Of a stretch of DNA of 58,423 bases, positions 25,418-34,660 are shown one piece after another. Source of the DNA: PVC group bacterium. Lineage in GTDB: Bacteria; Auribacterota; Erginobacteria; Erginobacterales; PUNC01. The position numbers were made by a program, and so were the translations under genes. The notes beneath the pieces are model-generated. The model saw only the letters and a program-made list of their open reading frames with translations. It was not told where the DNA came from and searched no databases. The stretch covers positions 1-58,423 of the forward strand of contig PUNC01000113.1 in assembly GCA_003551625.1 (NCBI GenBank), given 5' to 3'. Each line of letters begins with the position of its first letter. Position 1 is the first letter of the stretch.

Positions 25418-26140
25418 TTGACCCTTTTGAGGACCGAAAACCTGGTCAAGGCCTACCGCCGCCGCCGCGTGGTCGATCGGGTCAGCCTCACCGTCAACCC
25501 GGGGGAGATCGTCGGCCTGCTCGGCCCCAACGGCGCCGGGAAGACCACGACCTTCTATATGGTGGTGGGTTTGATCAGTCCCACCGAAGGCAGGGTACTC
25601 TTCGACCGGGAGGATATCACCCGGCTGCCGATGTCGCGCCGGGCGCGGCTGGGGATATCCTATCTTTCCCAGGAGCCGTCGGTCTTCCGGAACCTGACGG
25701 TGGAAGAGAATATCCTGGCCATCCTGGAGACCGTGGATTCCGACCGCCGCCGCCGCCGGGCGAGAATGCGCGACCTCCTCCAGGAGCTGGGTATCGCCCA
25801 CCTGGCCGGGAACAAGGCCTACACCCTCTCCGGGGGGGAGAGGAGAAGACTGGAGATCGCCCGCGCCCTGGTGATCTCTCCCCGGTTCATCCTGCTCGAC
25901 GAGCCTTTCTCCGGCGTCGATCCCATCGCGGTGGCCGATGTCCAGAACATCATCCAGGATTTGCGAAACCGGGGTATGGGCATCCTGCTCACCGACCATA
26001 ATGTCCGGGAAACCCTTTCCATCACCGATCGATCCTATATAATGTTCGAGGGGAAGATCCTCTTTTCGGGGACTTCCACCGACCTGGTCAACAATCCCCA
26101 GGCCCGGGAAGTCTATCTGGGCGAAAAATTTAGAATGTGA
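25418..26140 (+). CDS. lptB: LPS export ABC transporter ATP-binding protein
   Basis: 240-aa ABC ATPase powering LPS extraction with LptF/LptG. Walker [15 protein letters not shown]-loop YLSQEP, signature [15 protein letters not shown], Walker [17 protein letters not shown] and H-loop LLTDHNVRE, all in the LptB style. The start is TTG at 25418, with GGAG 7 nt upstream and no alternative ATG nearby. The membrane partners lptF and lptG are on the minus strand 7 kb away. hpf follows directly, but the rpoN often found between lptB and hpf in proteobacteria is absent. Confidence 0.94.
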   Translation: MTLLRTENLVKAYRRRRVVDRVSLTVNPGEIVGLLGPNGAGKTTTFYMVVGLISPTEGRVLFDREDITRLPMSRRARLGISYLSQEPSVFRNLTVEENILAILETVDSDRRRRRARMRDLLQELGIAHLAGNKAYTLSGGERRRLEIARALVISPRFILLDEPFSGVDPIAVADVQNIIQDLRNRGMGILLTDHNVRETLSITDRSYIMFEGKILFSGTSTDLVNNPQAREVYLGEKFRM

Positions 26141-26213
26141 AACGTCCGCCGATCTCCGCCCGGAGGCCCGGGACGCCCGGAGGAGCGGACACTTAAACTT
26201 TCAGGAGGACAAA

Positions 26214-26729
26214 GTGCAGGTAACGATCACCAGTCGCCACGCCGAGATCAGTGAACAGACGCGGGACTACGGAAGGAAGAAGATCGAGCATTTTTCCCAG
26301 ATCGTATCGGAGATCACCGAAGTCCACCTTGTGATCGAGAAGGAAAAAAGAGGGTTTCTGGCCGAGGTCAACCTGCTGGTTCCCCGCCATCCGATCAACG
26401 TCCGGGCCCGCGCGCCCGAAGCGGCGCCGGCTATCGACGCCGTCGCCAAGAAGGCCGAGCGGCGGCTGCGGAAGCTTAAAACCCGGATCGAGAAGAGCCG
26501 GAAGCAGGCGCCCCTCCCGGAACCTTCCCCGGAGGCCATCGAGGAGGTCCCCAAGCTGATTCGGGAGGAGGGTTTCCTGGTCAAGACTTTGACCGAGCGG
26601 GAGGCTTCGCTGCGGATGCGGGGTTCGAACCTTAATTTTTTGATCTACCGCGAACCGGGCGACCGGCGGTTGAAGGTAATCTACCGCCGGCGGGACGGAA
26701 ACCTGGGCTTGATCGAACTGGAAGACTGA
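26214..26729 (+). CDS. hpf: Ribosome hibernation promoting factor, long form
   Basis: Binds idle 30S subunits and pairs 70S ribosomes into 100S dimers under stress. 171 aa: N-terminal HPF/RaiA domain (about 1-98, VTITSRHAEISEQTRDYGRKKI) plus a C-terminal domain (about 118-171, REGFLVKTLTEREASLRMRG and FLIYREPGDRRLKVIYRR) that marks the long dimerising type. GTG start with a strong GGAGG 5 nt upstream. It lies between lptB and hprK, a widely conserved neighbourhood. Confidence 0.93.
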   Translation: MQVTITSRHAEISEQTRDYGRKKIEHFSQIVSEITEVHLVIEKEKRGFLAEVNLLVPRHPINVRARAPEAAPAIDAVAKKAERRLRKLKTRIEKSRKQAPLPEPSPEAIEEVPKLIREEGFLVKTLTEREASLRMRGSNLNFLIYREPGDRRLKVIYRRRDGNLGLIELED

Positions 26730-26745
26730 TCGAAAAGGCAGCGAA

Positions 26746-27702
26746 ATGAAGATCAAGGGCCTTACAATCAACGACTTTTACGAGGGGATGAAGGAGAAGC
26801 TCCGTCTGCGGCTGGTCGCCGGCGCCCCGGGCCTGCGCAACCGGATTCCCTTTTCGGAACTGGCCCAGCCGGGGTTGATCTTCTGCGGTTACAGCCGCCA
26901 TTTCGCGTCCGGCCGGGGCCAGGTGATGGGGAAAAACGCGATCGGTTATCTCCGGGGACTGGATCCGAAGCTGCGAAGGGAACGGATCCGTCTTCTGCTC
27001 GAGCAGAAGGTGCCGTTCTGCGTGGTGACCGGAAATATTCTCCCTCCCCCGGAATTACTGGAAGAGGCCGACCGGATTGAGATTCCCGTCTTTCGCTCCT
27101 CCCTGGCCAGCGGACAGATCATCGACCTGGGCGCGGCCTTTCTGGAAGGGATGTGCTCCCCCCAGGTGACCTACAACGCCAACCTGATGGAGGTTTTCGG
27201 GGTGGGGGTCCTGATCCAGGGCAAGAGCGGGGTGGGCAAAAGCGAATGCGCGCTCAACCTGGTGGCCCGCGGCCACCGCCTGGTGAGCGACGATATCGTT
27301 TACATCCGCAAGTTCCGGGGAGGATATCTCCAGGGCGAGGCTCCGGAACTGGGCCGCTTTCATATGGAGATCCGGGGGCTGGGGATAATCAACGTGCAGA
27401 ACCTGTTCGGCGCGGGTTGTGTCCGGCAGCGCAAGCGGATCGATATGGCGGTGACCCTGGAAGCCTGGGCATCCGACAAGGAATACGAGCGGCTGGGATT
27501 GGATGAAAGCCGGACCGAGCTTTTGAAGGTCAAGATCCCCCATCTCCTGATTCCGGTCCGTCCCGGGCGCAACCTGGATCTTTTGATCGAGACCGCCGCC
27601 CTAAACTACCGGATAAAGATGATGGGCTTGAATCCCGCCCAGGAGTTCGACCGGATCGTTCGCGAAAAGATCCAGTCCAAGTCCGGATCGAGTTTTCGCT
27701 GA
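26746..27702 (+). CDS. hprK: HPr kinase/phosphorylase
   Basis: Phosphorylates and dephosphorylates HPr on its regulatory Ser. 318 aa: N-terminal domain (1-130), then Walker A GKSGVGKS (159-166), LVSDDIVYI, and the signature EIRGLGIINV (208-217). At the place where many HprKs carry HG-x-L-V-D-V-Y-G this protein has NANLMEVFG, so the conserved His is Asn. The other catalytic motifs look intact. The gene for its substrate, ptsH, is 51 nt downstream. Confidence 0.94.
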   Translation: MKIKGLTINDFYEGMKEKLRLRLVAGAPGLRNRIPFSELAQPGLIFCGYSRHFASGRGQVMGKNAIGYLRGLDPKLRRERIRLLLEQKVPFCVVTGNILPPPELLEEADRIEIPVFRSSLASGQIIDLGAAFLEGMCSPQVTYNANLMEVFGVGVLIQGKSGVGKSECALNLVARGHRLVSDDIVYIRKFRGGYLQGEAPELGRFHMEIRGLGIINVQNLFGAGCVRQRKRIDMAVTLEAWASDKEYERLGLDESRTELLKVKIPHLLIPVRPGRNLDLLIETAALNYRIKMMGLNPAQEFDRIVREKIQSKSGSSFR

Positions 27703-27753
27703 GCGGCCGCGCCTGCCGCTGTTTCCGGGAGTTGTTTTAAGGATCGGACGACT

Positions 27754-28026
27754 ATGAAGGAACTGACCAGGGAAGTCGAGATCAAGAACAAGCTCGGGCT
27801 GCACGCCCGGCCTGCCGCCCGCCTGGTCCAGGTGGCCAACCGTTTCTCCTCCGATATTATGGTCAAGAGCGGCGACGACGAGGTCAACGCCAAGAGCATT
27901 ATGGGGATATTGATGCTGGCCGCCGCCCAGGGCTCCCGGCTCAAGGTCCGGGTCCGCGGGCAGGATGCCGAACCGGCCCTGGACGCCATCGTCAGCCTGG
28001 TCGAAAACAAATTCGAGGAGGAGTGA
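27754..28026 (+). CDS. ptsH: Phosphocarrier protein HPr
   Basis: 90-aa phosphocarrier. LGLHARPAA holds the His phosphorylated by EI (His17 here, His15 in most numbering), and NAKSIMGILML holds the regulatory Ser (Ser48, Ser46 in most numbering) targeted by HprK. Both sites being present beside hprK and ptsI indicates a working regulatory triad. AAGGA precedes the start; the stop overlaps the GTG of ptsI. Confidence 0.95.
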   Translation: MKELTREVEIKNKLGLHARPAARLVQVANRFSSDIMVKSGDDEVNAKSIMGILMLAAAQGSRLKVRVRGQDAEPALDAIVSLVENKFEEE

Positions 28027-29792
28027 AGAAGGAGAAGACAGTTCAGGGGATCGGCGTCTCGGCCGGGGTGATCCGGGGCAAGGCCTATCTCTTCGATCCG
28101 GAGGAGGCCCGGGTCAAACCCCGCCGCCTGCCGAAGGCGTCGTTGTCCGCGGAGGTGGAGCGTTTTCAGCAGGCGTTGATCGCGGCCCGGAAAGAACTGC
28201 TGGAGATGCAGCGGGATATCGCCCAGCGGCTCGGCCGAAGCGAATCCGATCTTTTCGAGGCCCATCTTCTGGTGGTGGAAGACCGCACCCTGATCGAGGA
28301 GGTGATCCGCGGCGTCGAGGAGAAGGGGCTGAATGTCGAGTATGTTTTCCAGCAGGCGATAAAGAAGTACGAGCGGGTCTTCTCCCAGATCGAGAACGAC
28401 TACATCCGGGAGCGTCTAAGCGACATCAAGGACGTGGCCAAGCGGGTTATGCGCCACCTGACCGGGAAAACCCGCCGGGATCTCTCCTCGCTCACCGAAG
28501 AAGTGATCGTAATCTCCCGCGACATATCCCCCTCCGATACCGTTCTGATGCACAAGGAGAACGTTATCGGCTTTGCCACCGATATCGGCGGTCGGACTTC
28601 CCATACCGCGATTATGGCCCGCTCCCTGGGCATTCCGGCCGTGGTCGGCCTGGGCAAGATCAGTTCGCTGGTGGCTACCGGAGACGAGCTGGTGGTGGAC
28701 GGTGGCCGGGGACTGGTGGTCATCAACCCCTCCCGGAACACCCTGAAGAAACTGGAGGCGGAGAAGCGCTCCATCGCCCTCTTCGAAAAACGCCTTCGGC
28801 TGCTCAAGGACCTGCCGGCCGAAACCCGGGACGGTTTCCGCGTCATCCTGGCGGCCAATATCGAGATGCCCGAGGATCTGCCTTCCGTGCTTTCCCACGG
28901 AGCGGAGGGAATCGGCCTCTATCGGACCGAGTTCCTCTACCTTAACCGCGACGATCTTCCCTCCGAAGAGGAGCAGTTCCAGGCCTACCGGGGAGTGGCG
29001 GAGAAGGCGGGCCCGCATTCGGTCATCATCCGGACCCTCGATCTGGGGGGCGACAAGTTTCTCTCGCCCCTCGGCGTTCCCGGGGAACTGAACCCGTTTT
29101 TAGGCTGGCGGGGCATCAGGTTCTGCCTGGAGCGGAGAGACATCTTCCGCGCCCAGCTGCGGGCGATCCTGCGGGCGAGCGCGAACCGGAAGGTCAAGGT
29201 AATGTTCCCGATGGTCTGCGCCGCGGGCGAGCTGCGGGCGGCGCGGGCGATCTTGAAGAAAGTGATGGGAGAACTGGAGCGGGAGAAAATCCCCTTCAAC
29301 CCCGCTATCGAGGTGGGGGTGATGATCGAGGTGCCCTCGGCCGCCCTGACCGCCGACATTATGGCTCCCGAGGTCGACTTCTTCAGCATCGGAACCAACG
29401 ACTTGATCCAGTACGCTCTCGCCGTCGACCGGGTCAACGAGAAGATCGCCCACCTTTATCAACCCCTTCACCCGGCGGTATTGAGGCTGATCGAGGAGAC
29501 CGTTTCCGCCGCTCACCGGCGGCATATCTGGGTGGGAATGTGCGGGGAGATGGCGGGAGACCTTCTGTCGGTCCCCATTCTCCTGGGAATGGGCATCGAC
29601 GAGCTGAGCGTCAGCCCGATGCTGGTCCCGGAGGTGAAGAAACTTATCCGGTCCCTGGATCTGACCGAGGCCAGGAGGCTGACGGAGAGGGCGCTCCGGT
29701 TCAGTTCCGCCCGCCGGATCGAAAACGAGTCCCGCCGCCTGATCAAGAAAGCGGCGCCGATGCTGCTGCGCCGCGAGTCTATCCGGCTTTAA
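28023..29792 (+). CDS. ptsI: PTS enzyme I
   Basis: PEP-protein phosphotransferase that charges HPr. 589 aa, usual length. Active-site GGRTSHTAIMAR (His194), the PEP-binding region with EGIGLYRTEFLYL, the PEP-utiliser TIM-barrel motif DFFSIGTNDLIQYALAVDR and the C-terminal GMCGEMAGD. It lacks the GAF domain of the nitrogen-type EI-Ntr. GTG start overlaps the HPr stop (GTGA). No sugar-specific EII is in the window, so a purely regulatory PTS is possible. Confidence 0.95.
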   Translation: MKKEKTVQGIGVSAGVIRGKAYLFDPEEARVKPRRLPKASLSAEVERFQQALIAARKELLEMQRDIAQRLGRSESDLFEAHLLVVEDRTLIEEVIRGVEEKGLNVEYVFQQAIKKYERVFSQIENDYIRERLSDIKDVAKRVMRHLTGKTRRDLSSLTEEVIVISRDISPSDTVLMHKENVIGFATDIGGRTSHTAIMARSLGIPAVVGLGKISSLVATGDELVVDGGRGLVVINPSRNTLKKLEAEKRSIALFEKRLRLLKDLPAETRDGFRVILAANIEMPEDLPSVLSHGAEGIGLYRTEFLYLNRDDLPSEEEQFQAYRGVAEKAGPHSVIIRTLDLGGDKFLSPLGVPGELNPFLGWRGIRFCLERRDIFRAQLRAILRASANRKVKVMFPMVCAAGELRAARAILKKVMGELEREKIPFNPAIEVGVMIEVPSAALTADIMAPEVDFFSIGTNDLIQYALAVDRVNEKIAHLYQPLHPAVLRLIEETVSAAHRRHIWVGMCGEMAGDLLSVPILLGMGIDELSVSPMLVPEVKKLIRSLDLTEARRLTERALRFSSARRIENESRRLIKKAAPMLLRRESIRL

Positions 29793-29798
29793 TATCTC

Positions 29799-29827
29799 TT
29801 GTCACGCCGCGACCGATAAGGTATTTT
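29799..29827 (+). promoter_or_regulatory. Sigma70-type promoter for metK-ahcY
   Basis: TTGTCA, exactly 17 nt, TATTTT. Start of transcription would fall near 29834, leaving a leader of about 34 nt with AAGGAGGAG before ATG 29868. The leader is too short for a SAM riboswitch. Confidence 0.6.
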
Positions 29828-29867
29828 ACCTGCTTGTTTTGAAAAACCTACCCGGAAGGAGGAGTTG

Positions 29868-31049
<1,182 letters not shown>

Positions 31050-31052
31050 GTG

Positions 31053-32306
31053 ATGAAGCACGACGTGAAAGATATCCGGCTGGCCGCGGACGGCAAGAGG
31101 CGGATCGAATGGGCGGACCGGAATATGCCGGTGGTGACCTCGATCCGGGAAAGCTGGGAGAAGAGCAAGCCCCTGGCCGGGGTGCGGATCGCCGCCTGCC
31201 TGCACGTGACCAGCGAGACCGCCAACCTGATGCGGACCTTAAAGGCCGGCGGCGCCGGGGTGGCCCTCTGCGCCTCCAATCCGCTGTCCACCCAGGACGA
31301 AGTCGCCGCCGCCCTGGTGAAGCATTACGGAGTGGCGGTCTTCGCCGTCAACGGCGAGGACAACAAGCGTTATTACCGGCATATCGCGGCCACGCTTGAT
31401 TTAAAGCCGCAGATAACGATGGACGACGGCGCCGACCTGGTCAGCGTCATCCATTCCGAGCGAAAAGGCCTGATCCCCGGGATCTGGGGCGGCACCGAGG
31501 AGACGACCACCGGGGTCATCCGGCTGCGTTCGATGGCGCGGCAGGGGGTTCTGGGCTATCCGATCATCGCCGTCAACGATGCCAAGACCAAGCACCTTTT
31601 CGACAATCGCTATGGAACCGGCCAGAGCACCATCGACGGCATCATCCGGGCCACCAACCATCTTTTGGCCGGCTCGGTTGTCGTGGTCGCGGGTTACGGA
31701 TGGTGCGGACGCGGGGTCGCCCAGAAAGCCAGAGGGCTGGGAGCCCAGGTGGTGGTCTGCGAGATCGACCCCCTCAAGGGGCTGGAGGCGCGGATGGACG
31801 GGTTCCAGGTGATGACGATGGCGGAAGCCGCCCGGATCGGCGAGGTCTTCGTCACCGCCACCGGGAATATCAGCGTGATCCGTCCCGAGCACGCCTTGAA
31901 GATGAAGGACGGGGCGGTGATCGCCAATACCGGCCACTTCAATGTCGAGATCGACGTGGAAGGGTTGAAAAGAGTCTCCCGGAGCCGGCGCCGGGCCCGC
32001 CCCTTCGTGGAAGAATACCTGCTCAAGAACGGCCGCCGGGTCTGCCTGCTGGCGGAGGGGCGGCTGATCAATCTTTCCGCGGCCGAGGGACATCCCGCGC
32101 AGGTGATGGATATGAGTTTCGCCAACCAGGCCCTCTGCGTCCGGCATCTCTGCCGCCGCCCCGCGCTCGACAACACCGTTTACGCGGTTCCCGAAGCGAT
32201 CGACGCCCGCGTGGCCCGTCTCAAGCTCAAGGCGATGGGGATCAAGATCGACCGCCTCACGCCGGAGCAGAAGCGGTATTTGAGTTCCTGGGATATGGGG
32301 ACCTGA
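31053..32306 (+). CDS. ahcY: Adenosylhomocysteinase
   Basis: Hydrolyses S-adenosylhomocysteine to adenosine and homocysteine, relieving product inhibition of methyltransferases. 417 aa from ATG 31053 with AAGGAG 6 nt upstream. Signatures: ALCASNPLSTQDEVAAAL, GGTEETTTGVIRL, NDAKTKHLFDNRYGTGQS and the NAD-binding VVAGYGWCGRGVA. The C-terminus ends SSWDMGT and lacks the KYRY-like tail of eukaryotic and many proteobacterial enzymes; it resembles the shorter archaeal/Thermotoga form. Confidence 0.96.
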   Translation: MKHDVKDIRLAADGKRRIEWADRNMPVVTSIRESWEKSKPLAGVRIAACLHVTSETANLMRTLKAGGAGVALCASNPLSTQDEVAAALVKHYGVAVFAVNGEDNKRYYRHIAATLDLKPQITMDDGADLVSVIHSERKGLIPGIWGGTEETTTGVIRLRSMARQGVLGYPIIAVNDAKTKHLFDNRYGTGQSTIDGIIRATNHLLAGSVVVVAGYGWCGRGVAQKARGLGAQVVVCEIDPLKGLEARMDGFQVMTMAEAARIGEVFVTATGNISVIRPEHALKMKDGAVIANTGHFNVEIDVEGLKRVSRSRRRARPFVEEYLLKNGRRVCLLAEGRLINLSAAEGHPAQVMDMSFANQALCVRHLCRRPALDNTVYAVPEAIDARVARLKLKAMGIKIDRLTPEQKRYLSSWDMGT

Positions 32307-32310
32307 AAAG

Positions 32311-32331
32311 CGCTCCCCGCTCAGGGGAGCG
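32311..32331. terminator. Hairpin between convergent ahcY and lptG
   Basis: CGCTCCCC-GCTCA-GGGGAGCG, an 8-bp perfect stem in the 31-nt gap between the two stop codons. No U-tract on either strand, but its position suggests a bidirectional terminator. Confidence 0.5.
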
Positions 32332-32337
32332 GGCTTC

Positions 32338-33417
32338 TCAACTCCGGCGGGCCATAATGACGATGCCCGCGGTTCCGAAGGCGAGGTTGACCGCCCAGAC
32401 CGAGAGCCAGGGGGGAAGCATTCCCTGCCTTCCCAGCGCCGTCAGGAAAGAGTAGAGGACATAGTAGAGGAACCCCAGGGCCAGGCTGATCCCCATTCCC
32501 GCCAGCATCCCGGCCCTTCCCAGCTTCAGGCCGAAGGCGACCCCGATCAGCCCCATAATCACGCAGGCCATCGGAAGGGCGAAGCGCTGGTGGATCTCGA
32601 CCCGGAGCGGCCGCAGCGCCGCGTCCGGGAAATCCTGGCGGGTCCTCAACTGCCGCCGCAACTCCCCCAGGCCGATGCCGGCCAGCTCCTGGTGCCCGGT
32701 TCTGAGATCCGGCGGTCTTATTCCCAGCTCGACGGTCCGGCTTTCCGTCCGGGAAACGGTCGGGAGCCGGTCGGGATGGAACTCCTGGACGCGGACGTTT
32801 TCCAGCCGCCAGTCTTTCCCGGTCCAGGCCGCCGTCTCGGCGGTGATCTTCTTCGCCAGCCGCCCGCTTTCGTCCGTCTGGTAGATATTAACCCCCTGGA
32901 TGGTCTCGTCGCGGAGATCGAAGGACTCGAAGTAATAGCTGCGGTTGGTCGGGGGATGGGGCAGGGCGATGTCCCGGAGATGTCTTCTCAGGTGGTGCTC
33001 GCCCCGCAGCTGATAATTCCTCAAAAGCTCCATCTCTTCAGTGGCCCGGGGGACAATGATCTCGTTGGAGCCGAAGACGAGCAGGGACAGAACCAGGCTG
33101 GCGGCCAGCACCGGGGAGGCGATCCGGCCGAAGCTCACCCCGCCCGCCATCATCGCCGTGATCTCGTTGTGCCGCTGCATCTGCCCGAGGCTGTAGAGCA
33201 GGGCGAGCAGGACGGCGAAAGCCGTGATCATCGTCAGGACGGTGGGAATCAGGAGAATGTAGTATTTGACCGCCACCGCCCCCCAGCGAGGAATCCCCAG
33301 GAAGGTGTCGAGGTTCTCGAAAAGGTCCCCGATCACGAACAACAGCGAGAAGGCGGCCAGGCAATAGAGAAAGGGGGAGAGGAACCGCCGGATCAGATAC
33401 CGTTCGATTATTCTCAT
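32338..33417 (-). CDS. lptG: LPS export permease LptG (YjgP/YjgQ family)
   Basis: 359-aa inner-membrane permease that works with LptF and LptB to extract LPS. I place the start at the ATG complementary to 33415-33417 (MRIIERYLIRRFLSPFLYC); the longer ORF enters lptF in another frame. Three N-terminal and three C-terminal helices flank a periplasmic beta-jellyroll (about 120-255). NEITAMMAGGVSFGRI is the cytoplasmic coupling-helix region typical of the family. It starts 8 nt after the lptF stop. F versus G naming is by order only. Confidence 0.88.
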   Translation of the reverse strand: MRIIERYLIRRFLSPFLYCLAAFSLLFVIGDLFENLDTFLGIPRWGAVAVKYYILLIPTVLTMITAFAVLLALLYSLGQMQRHNEITAMMAGGVSFGRIASPVLAASLVLSLLVFGSNEIIVPRATEEMELLRNYQLRGEHHLRRHLRDIALPHPPTNRSYYFESFDLRDETIQGVNIYQTDESGRLAKKITAETAAWTGKDWRLENVRVQEFHPDRLPTVSRTESRTVELGIRPPDLRTGHQELAGIGLGELRRQLRTRQDFPDAALRPLRVEIHQRFALPMACVIMGLIGVAFGLKLGRAGMLAGMGISLALGFLYYVLYSFLTALGRQGMLPPWLSVWAVNLAFGTAGIVIMARRS

Positions 33418-33425
33418 TTCCAGCC

Positions 33426-34526
33426 TTAGACCCGGGTGAATTTTACCATCCAGACAATGCCGCCGGCCGCGAAAAGAAGGTTGGGGATCCAGACCACCAG
33501 ATGCGGGTAGTAGCCGGGGGAGTCCTCCAGCGCCTGGGAGACCAGGATAAACCCGTAAAAGATCGAGATCAGGACCAGGCTTAAGCTCATGGCGATCGAT
33601 TTTTCGGAACGCTGGGCCTTCAGCGCCAGCGGGATCGAAATCAGGACGATCGAGACGCAAGCCAGCGCCAGGGAGAGGCGGGTATGGATCTCGGTCGTGA
33701 TCCGGGAGAGCAGGGAAGCGGTCGCGGCGGGCTGGGCCAGCAGTTCCCGCCGGTAGGAGACCAGTTCGTTCCGGGTCATCTCGTTGGCCCGCTTGGGTGC
33801 CTGCTCGTTCCGGTCGGTACCCTCCCCGATTTCGATCGGGTAGCGGAGTTTCTCGAACATAGTCTGGGCCGGCGCCGGAGAGGAAGGATCGTGGTCCTCC
33901 ATCGTGCCGTCGTAGAGGATCAGCGTGAAACCGCCTTCGGTATCGTCCGGGTCGATCTCGGCGCGGGCCGCCATCACCACGTTCACCAGCTCGCCCTGGA
34001 GATAACGGTACACCCAGAGATTCTTCAGGAGATCACCCTCCCTCTTCTGGACGCTGATCGCGTAGCCGGGAAGCCGGACGAACCTTCCCGGTTCCAGCAA
34101 TATACGTGGATCGATCGCCGCCAGTTCCTGCTGCGATCTCCGGGCGGCAAAGCGGGAATCGGGGATGGCGTCGTTGTTGAGATAGACGCTGGCCGCCGTC
34201 AGGATCACGGCGGCCAGGATCACCGGCGAGCTGATCGAGGCCAGGCCGATGCCTCCGGCCCGCATCGCCGTGATCTCGTTGTCGGCCGCCAGTCTTCCGT
34301 AGGTCAGCAGGGTGGCGGTGACCAGGGCCATGGGAATGGCGTACTGGAGCAGCCGGACGTTGAGAAAGAAGATGAACTTGAGCAGCAGCCCGGCGTCGAC
34401 TCCCCGGATTATCAGGTCGGCGATTCGTATCAGGTTGCCCAGGCAGAGTACGCCCAGCATCACGAAGAGGACGGCCAGAAAGGCCAGGGCGAAATTGGTG
34501 GCGATGTAACGGTGAAGAATCCGCAT
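33426..34526 (-). CDS. lptF: LPS export permease LptF (YjgP/YjgQ family)
   Basis: 366-aa permease, first of the minus-strand pair. The start is the ATG complementary to 34524-34526 (MRILHRYIATNFALAF); the ORF extension to 34625 is not needed. It has the same six-helix plus jellyroll plan as lptG, with NEITAMRAGGIGLASI at the coupling helix. Both genes are separate from lptCAB on the plus strand, so LptB2FG is made from two transcription units here. Confidence 0.88.
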   Translation of the reverse strand: MRILHRYIATNFALAFLAVLFVMLGVLCLGNLIRIADLIIRGVDAGLLLKFIFFLNVRLLQYAIPMALVTATLLTYGRLAADNEITAMRAGGIGLASISSPVILAAVILTAASVYLNNDAIPDSRFAARRSQQELAAIDPRILLEPGRFVRLPGYAISVQKREGDLLKNLWVYRYLQGELVNVVMAARAEIDPDDTEGGFTLILYDGTMEDHDPSSPAPAQTMFEKLRYPIEIGEGTDRNEQAPKRANEMTRNELVSYRRELLAQPAATASLLSRITTEIHTRLSLALACVSIVLISIPLALKAQRSEKSIAMSLSLVLISIFYGFILVSQALEDSPGYYPHLVVWIPNLLFAAGGIVWMVKFTRV

Positions 34527-34604
34527 CGGTTTCAATCCCGGATTAATTTGCTCTTGAAGAGGTGTCCGGCGCAATATACACTGATTTTTTTTTGCTTGCC
34601 CATT

Positions 34605-34626
34605 AAAACCACCCGGATTATTCATA
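34605..34626. repeat. Dispersed CCGGATTATTCAT motif, copy 2
   Basis: AAAACCACCCGGATTATTCA-TA in the divergent gap between lptF and glgE, 35 nt before the glgE ATG. See copy 1 at 23846. Confidence 0.6.
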
Positions 34627-34660
34627 TTCCGGACCGACCTTCAAACCGAAAAGGATCTTT

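Noticed and set aside
24308-25999. 563-aa minus-strand ORF
   Set aside because: Antisense to kdsC-lptC-lptA-lptB; no recognisable motif.
29828-29867. SAM riboswitch before metK
   Set aside because: Predicted leader is only about 34 nt; too short.
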